Assembly: GCA_965153355.1 (NCBI GenBank)
Contig: OZ231126.1
Coordinates: 3,100,001-3,164,000 of the forward strand
From: Flaccisagitta enflata
Lineage: Eukaryota; Chaetognatha; Sagittoidea; Aphragmophora
Length of the DNA stretch: 64,000 bases
Direction of reading: 5' to 3'
Shown here: piece after piece, positions 58,884 to 64,000 of the stretch
Numbering within the stretch: the first letter of the stretch is position 1
How the letters are laid out: each line of letters opens with the position of its first letter
Notes under the pieces: model-generated
Seen by the model: only the letters and a program-made list of their open reading frames with translations
Databases searched by the model: none
What the model was told of the DNA's origin: nothing
Translations under genes and position numbers: made by a program

Positions 58884-59151
58884 TTTTTAGTCGCGTGCTA
58901 CGCGACTCTATAAGCCACTTTGTCGGTCGGTCCGTCGGTCGGTCCGTCGGTTGGTCGGTCGGTCGGTCCATCACAAAGTCGTTTTAAAGGCTTTTTATCA
59001 CGTTTTTGATGGCTCTAAATAGCAGAGAAGAAACTTGGAGGAGTAAAAAGTGTTTATAAAGTGCTTTTGAAAAAAAAACTTTTTGTCCGTCTGTCTGCCT
59101 GACATTTTTTGAAAGTGTTGACGCACGCGACTTAGGTCTAATGACCTTGTT
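58884..59151 (+). mobile_element. F1 hairpin-ended element, diverged right end
   Basis: TTTTTAGTCGCGTGCTACGCGAC, CTCTATAAGCCACTTTGTC, GGTCGGTCCGTCGGTCGG, ends CTAATGACCTTGTTC. Confidence 0.65.
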
Positions 59152-60310
59152 CAGTATGCGTCAGCACCGAATTGAACCTCTTGACAATCGAGTACAAAGT
59201 CGAGTAACTCCTTTTTTTTAAAATTCAACCTTCAATGAAGTTTTTCTCTTCTTCACTCCAGACAGCTTAACTTTTTATGGAATTCAAAATACAGAGAGGT
59301 AAGGTTACATCATCTAATTGGATACTGAAAATTGCGTGTTGTCACTCTTAAGTCCCAAGAAGTATATTGGCAACATGTGGTTTGTATCTTAGTCGCTCAA
59401 AAACGGCTTGTTTATTTTTCTTATGGCTAAAGGAAAACCGGAGACATTCTGAGCTACGGACACATTGATTTCTTTATTGCAGGGTTCTGTTGGCGAAGTT
59501 ATCCATTTTTATTTTTCCTGTCTTCTTCATCAAGCCACAGCCTTCATTCTTCCACCATCATCAATCTAATCGATTGAAATGAAAAAGATATGCAACTCGT
59601 CATAGTGGAACCCCTTCTTCACTTCAATGGTAGGATGTCTATCATTTCTTTTGATTACTAAACATGTTTAGATGTTTCTGATTGGGCGTAATCTCTTAAA
59701 TCGCGGATGAGCAGCTCTGTCGGTTAGATGATTATCTAATTCTACGATCCATGTGTCCATCCCCAACACAAAATAAAGCTCCAGTTCCTTGAGATTCACT
59801 CTGAGAATGGCTAGTTAGTAGTGCTTTTGGGTAAATTTTGTTTCGTTTTGATTCACATAATGCTCAACTCAACCATGATAGTTAAAATGTTACCAATTTT
59901 TCCCACATCTATGTTTCATTGCGAGACATTTTAAGCTCCGAGAGAGGCAAAAAAGCTGTCAACTCGACAGATATTTACAGGGTGAAGTATCAAAGAGTAA
60001 ATCCAGTGAGAAGGTGGGCAGTTTTTGGACCAAAGGAATGATGTTGAATGAAGTAGTAAAAAATTAGTTCTTTTTTTGCCACCTGTGAAGAGTTACCAGC
60101 TCATCATCATTTAACAAGGCCGAGACAGTTAGAGTCGTTACCATGGCATGTGATGTCCCAAATTCATGACAATAAGCTCATTAGTCAATTTGGGGAAAGT
60201 TAAAGGACTTAAGACGGCAGCTATGATATTTCATTCCTATTTGAATAATCCTTTACCGACTAGATGTGGGGTATGTGTTAACAAAAAGTTACGCTCAGAC
60301 TTGTCACCAA
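59152..60310. other. Unassigned sequence
   Basis: AT-rich, no open frame with a recognisable protein. Nothing further supported. Confidence 0.35.
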
Positions 60311-60314
60311 CGTC

Positions 60315-60995
60315 CATATACGCATATACGTATACACGCTTTTGACTGAGTAACAACGAGGTTTTTTTTCTGAGGCTCAATGTTGTTATTTGAATGATGA
60401 TATGAGGCTCAAATTGTTGCTAAATTGTTATCATTTTTTCTATCACTATCTTTTATAGCAAGAATTGATTGCCTTGTCTATGACAGGTGGAACAATATCC
60501 CTCACTATGTAATACCATCGTTCTTTTTGCCACTTTCTGCGGAATACAACGACGAAAAAAAAAAAACATCTTTAGTCGCGTGCACGCGACTCTACAACCC
60601 GCTTTGTCCGTCGGTCGGTTGGTTGGTCGGTCACACTTTACTTTTTTTTATGATTTTTTTTTCTGACCACACTGCTCCCGCCTAAATGGTCTGGTGACTT
60701 CAAAAACGGCCCCTGCCCACCCGCACGCGACTTCGGTAGCCGTGTATCCGGCCTTGTTTATAGAACCGCCGCATGTGACAATTAAAAATAACGGAAATAA
60801 CAACAAATCTGAAAGAAAAAATATCATTGGTTGGACATGAGACAGAAACGTCTTTTCGTTTTCTGAGGCTGACAATGTTGCTAGTGCTGTTCTTATTTTT
60901 CTAGTGATGTTCTTATTTTTCTTCCAATTTGAGCCTCAACGTTGTTATAAAAAGGATGTTACTCAATCAAAAGCGTGTATGCATATGCAGTAGTA
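60315..60995. repeat. Inverted-repeat element with nested F1
   Basis: GTATACACGCTTTTGACTGA then GTAACAACG at the left is mirrored by TTACTCAATCAAAAGCGTGT at the right, and TGAGGCTCAATGTTGTTA by CAACGTTGAGGCTCA-type sequence. F1 60571-60758 interrupts it. Confidence 0.65.
60571..60758 (+). mobile_element. F1 hairpin-ended short element, full length
   Basis: TTTAGTCGCGTGCACGCGAC (palindromic stem GTCGCGTGCACGCGAC), GGTCGGTTGGTTGGTCGGTC, CCCCTGCCCACCCGCACGCG, end GTATCCGGCCTTGTT. Confidence 0.85.
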
Positions 60996-61042
60996 ATAGT
61001 AAGTAATAGAAATAGTAATAGTAAGTATGCAGTAGTAATAGT

Positions 61043-61625
61043 CGCAAAAGCGTTAGATGGTCAGCGGTACCCGTGCCCTGCCTAAGTAGGTTGTGCTTCA
61101 GGTTGAGGGGGAGCAGGGCAGCGGCCCCGAAGGGTTCCATGACCTATGCTTTCACACATATGGGGGATTTTCTCCTCCTCCGTCCCTCCCCCCTCAAATC
61201 CCAGTCTCGAGGCCCAAATCCCAGCCTCGAGGCTCAATCCCCAGTCTCAAGGCCCAAAACTCAGCCTCAAGGCCCAAATCCTAGCCTCAAGGCCCAAATC
61301 CTAGCCTGGAGGCCCAGATCCCAGCCTTGAGGCCCAAATCTCAGCCTCGAGGCTGGAATCTGGGCCTTTTTGCTGAGATTTGGACCTTGAGGCTGAGATT
61401 TGGGCCTCAAGGCTGGGATCCAGGCCTCCAGGGTAGGATTTGGCCCATGAGGCTAGAATTTGGGCCTTGAGGCTGAGTTTTGGGCCTCGAGACTGGGGTT
61501 TGAGCCTCGAGGCTGGGATTTGGGCCTCGAGACTAGGATTTGAGGGGGGGGGATGAAGGAGGAGAAAATCCCCCATATGTGTGAAAGCATAGGTCATCGA
61601 CCCCTTCGGGATTGGGGCCACTGCC
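61043..61625. mobile_element. F3 foldback element, best preserved arms
   Basis: Left arm GTCGCAAAAGCGTTAGATGG, TCAGCGGTACCCGTGCCCTG, GGGCAGCGGCCCCGAAGGG, CTATGCTTTCACACATATGG. The interior has about 20 units (CAAATCCCAGCCTCGAGGCC) that invert near 61350. Right arm CCATATGTGTGAAAGCATAG, TCATCGACCCCTTCGGG. The outer right end is truncated at 61625. Confidence 0.8.
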
Positions 61626-61721
61626 CAAAAATTAAATGAGCTTTTACATGAGTTTGGGTTCAGTTTAAGTATCAAGGTCTATGTAACATGCGGTTTTAAC
61701 CCTCTCTCTTGCTTTTCACAG

Positions 61722-61864
61722 GTCCTTCCAACATCGATTCCCTTCCATCTTCTTGCTTAATCAACTTGATGCAAGAATTGTTAAATTGGAACAGTAATGG
61801 AAAAGGATACCCATGGACATAGGACAAGATACATGTGATACAATTCATTTGTCCTGATTTCAAG
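61722..61864 (+). other. Candidate non-coding (5' UTR) exon upstream of the NLR gene
   Basis: A strong acceptor (CTCTCTCTTGCTTTTCACAG ending 61721) and a consensus donor (CAAG/GTAAGA at 61864/61865) bound 143 nt. All three frames contain a stop, so it cannot be an internal coding exon. It is about 850 bp before the NLR start codon on the same strand. It could also be a decayed exon of another gene. Confidence 0.35.
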
Positions 61865-62712
61865 GTAAGATGGTGACTTGAATTTTTTCCTGATACGCGA
61901 TGTCAAATGATAAATAGTGATAAAAAGAGACTTGATACAATATTCAGTTGTATGTTTACGTTCAGGTGGACATGGGCCACTATGCAAAGATATTCATGCA
62001 GTTGGGAAGCGGTCATGACGTAAAATACAGAACATGACCAATTGGCCAGAGAAAAGTCATGATTGAGAGAAAGATGGTCCAATGAGCGGAAACAGTTGTT
62101 GAATAATTATAAATCCCAGCACCATTAGGATGACTGTTCAGACAAGAAAAGAGAATGAGCACTATTGAAGACAGGATTTTACGTTTCGCTTAAGCATCAG
62201 GCACATAAACAAGATACTCTCATACAGATGAGAATACGGTCATAATTGAGAACAAATGTGCGCAGCTTTCATTGACCACGGGAATGGGTGTGCTTGTATG
62301 ACAAGCGGATCAATATTCCTCACCATACCCAAACTGTATAAGATGGAAGGGGGCCTCCATGACTAGTTAATACGAGCACCACTTCTGGTTTTCCATAAAA
62401 CTGAATCTGAAAAACATTCAGTTTCCATCTAGCCCAAAAGCAAACTGCTTACCAAAAGTAGCAAATGAGTGTTACCTGTTTAACCAAAATTGTTATGTCA
62501 CACAGATTTGATAAAACATTTGAACACGGTGAATAAAAAACGATGTTTTTGTGACGACAAACCTGATGGCATATTTTTGCTAATGCTGAAGACCCTGATA
62601 GATTTTTCAGTCCACGGTTTGTGCTCTCGGGTCAGCATCAGTTTTGCTACTCGGTCTATGCGATTTTGTATCTAAGATTCCCTTTGCCCTGTAACGGTAA
62701 GCCATATTCGAG
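61865..62712. other. Putative intron/5' flank of the NLR gene
   Basis: No repeat family recognised. A donor-like CGGTAAGCC lies at 62695-62703, just before the start codon. Nothing else supported. Confidence 0.3.
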
Positions 62713-64000
62713 ATGGAGCCGACAGATCCTAACTCCGCGGTGTTGATGCTGCCAGCGGATCACTTTCCATTTGGAGAAGACTGCAAACTATCGCGCTTGT
62801 TCCAATCGGTCCTTTTCCATCATGATGTTCAACCCAAGGTTGTGGATATCTTGCAAGAGCAGGAAATCTTTTCACTTCAGGAGATACGTCTCGCCGACCC
62901 GGATGGCAATCAGGAGAGCCAGAATCTTTTTCAGGAGATTGCAAATCAAGTTTCTTCTCCCGTGCGTTGTCTCAGATTGAAGAAAGCCTTCCGTCGAATG
63001 CTCCGTCCGGATCCATTGGCGGCCATCAATGACTTGCCGTCTGTCGCTGGCCATACTTCCTCTGCTGTGAATGCTATTACCACGGGCGCCACTGCCATCG
63101 GTGATGCCACTTCCACTAATTTGGCATCTGAGAGGGTGGCAAACAACATGAATGTTACGGTCAAGGAGTCAACTGTTCAAGAGCAGATTAATGCAAGCAC
63201 AGTCATTAAAAATGTAAATGTGACAGATAGCACCAAGGAACTTGGGAAAGATGATTTGAATGAATTAGAAAAAGAATTTCGAGAATATCTGAAAGAAAAC
63301 ATTAAAAATCATCATGGAGAAATCTCCATTCCGGCTTCCAAACAACGAGCAAAGTTGAGTGAAGCTGTTCTTAATTTGAAAGTAAAACTAAAGAGAGAAG
63401 CCGAGGAACCGCATTTTGTCCAAGAGACGAATGTATCAAACGAATCAGAATTCGCTCAAAATTCTGATTCTGATTCTGATTCTGATTATTTCGATTATTT
63501 TCATTTATTTTCTGATTCTGATTCTGATTCTGAGTCAGAGATGCAAGGTGCAAATTCTGAATCGGTGCCAGATACTGAAACCGACATGCCATATCAACTA
63601 TCAGCATACACACCAGATGAGGACCTTGATGAAGAGAGTTCTGATGATTTTCAGGAGCCAGTTGAGTTCATTGAAATATGTTCCACCATTGAAAGTGGTA
63701 ATAGGCTTGTGATAATAACAGCTCCCGGAGGAAGAGGAAAAACCACAATTGCCAAGAAGATAATGTGGTGTTGGGGAAATGATACCTACTTTCAACTCCA
63801 AGGCTTTTCCATGGTCATTTGGATCGATGCAAAGTACATTGACAATGATAGCAACCTCTTTGAAAATTTTGTGAAGCAATACAACTTCATCGAGGGAAAA
63901 TTTTCACCATCTAAATGGAAGAATTTACCCGAAGTGATCCGACAAATTCAAGAGCGAATCGTTTGGATGGTGGATGGCCTCGATGAAAGCGCAAATCATT
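62713..64000 (+). CDS. NLR-like protein with NACHT domain (5' part, runs off the window)
   Basis: An open frame starts at ATG 62713 (G at -3, G at +4; in-frame stop at 62698) and stays open for 429 codons to the window end. Residues about 24-97 form a compact helical region (VVDILQEQEIFSLQEIRLAD ... LRLKKAFRRML) that resembles a SAM-like or death-fold adaptor domain. Residues 100-250 are a Thr/Asn-rich then charged linker. Residues 250-276 are an acidic Ser-Asp run encoded by GATTCT repeats. A NACHT domain begins near 332: Walker A at 337-345 (APGGRGKTT; the first Gly of GxxGxGKT is Ala), VIWIDAKYI, and Walker B at 420-425 (VDGLDE) followed by S. In this family the NACHT ATPase drives oligomerisation, usually as a cytosolic immune sensor. 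The sensor repeats (LRR, TPR or WD40) must lie beyond the window. NACHT is confident; the N-terminal domain name is not. Confidence 0.85.
   Translation, partial: MEPTDPNSAVLMLPADHFPFGEDCKLSRLFQSVLFHHDVQPKVVDILQEQEIFSLQEIRLADPDGNQESQNLFQEIANQVSSPVRCLRLKKAFRRMLRPDPLAAINDLPSVAGHTSSAVNAITTGATAIGDATSTNLASERVANNMNVTVKESTVQEQINASTVIKNVNVTDSTKELGKDDLNELEKEFREYLKENIKNHHGEISIPASKQRAKLSEAVLNLKVKLKREAEEPHFVQETNVSNESEFAQNSDSDSDSDYFDYFHLFSDSDSDSESEMQGANSESVPDTETDMPYQLSAYTPDEDLDEESSDDFQEPVEFIEICSTIESGNRLVIITAPGGRGKTTIAKKIMWCWGNDTYFQLQGFSMVIWIDAKYIDNDSNLFENFVKQYNFIEGKFSPSKWKNLPEVIRQIQERIVWMVDGLDESANH

Overview
This window looks like a gene-poor, repeat-rich stretch of an animal (metazoan) nuclear genome. The evidence is spliced coding exons with GT-AG borders, a NACHT-type immune gene, a GPI-anchored mucin-like surface protein, very long microsatellites, and many short transposons flanked by TA or 8-bp target duplications. 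No prokaryotic gene organisation is visible. Expanded NACHT/NLR genes point to an invertebrate such as a cnidarian, sponge, echinoderm or cephalochordate, but I cannot name the species.

Only two protein genes are well supported. The first is the 3' end of a plus-strand gene (about 3117-7512). Its four exons join in phase, and it encodes an extracellular region, a Ser/Thr/Pro-rich stalk and a C-terminal GPI-anchor signal. Its introns hold several small transposons. The second starts near 62713, runs off the right edge, and encodes an NLR-like protein: a SAM-like or death-fold-like N-terminus, an acidic Ser-Asp linker, and a NACHT domain with Walker A and Walker B. An apparently non-coding exon at 61722-61864 could be part of its 5' UTR. 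A promoter-like GC/CCAAT cluster lies at about 41060-41240 with no recognisable gene beside it.

The rest is repeats. (1) A family of about 20 short elements (called F1/F2 here) has one end formed by a small hairpin next to an A-run and the other end close to GGCCGGATACACGGC. The hairpin stem varies between copies but stays paired, and the interior carries GGTC/GGAC tetranucleotide runs. (2) Foldback elements (F3) have inverted arms around an inverted minisatellite of roughly 20 bp units (GCCCAAATCCCAGCCTCGAG). (3) Several TA-flanked elements resemble Tc1/mariner MITEs: 1230-2423, 3471-4002, 30444-30953, 15045-15635, 39218-39541, 54588-56275, 58152-58711, 9552-12772, 4404-4673 and 11221-11577. 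(4) A 136-bp hAT-like element has a perfect 8-bp duplication and a GGAAGC interior. (5) A near-perfect palindrome of about 1.1 kb lies at 26781-27871.

Tandem arrays include a 66-bp array (20261-20900), a 73-bp array within a roughly 2.9-kb segmental duplication (32935-37420), a 39-bp array (49285-49553), and (CT)n, (GA)n, (GT)n, (GTT)n, (GAA)n, (CATT)n and (AAAG)n tracts up to several hundred bases. Nearly all long open frames in the window are translations of these tracts rather than genes.
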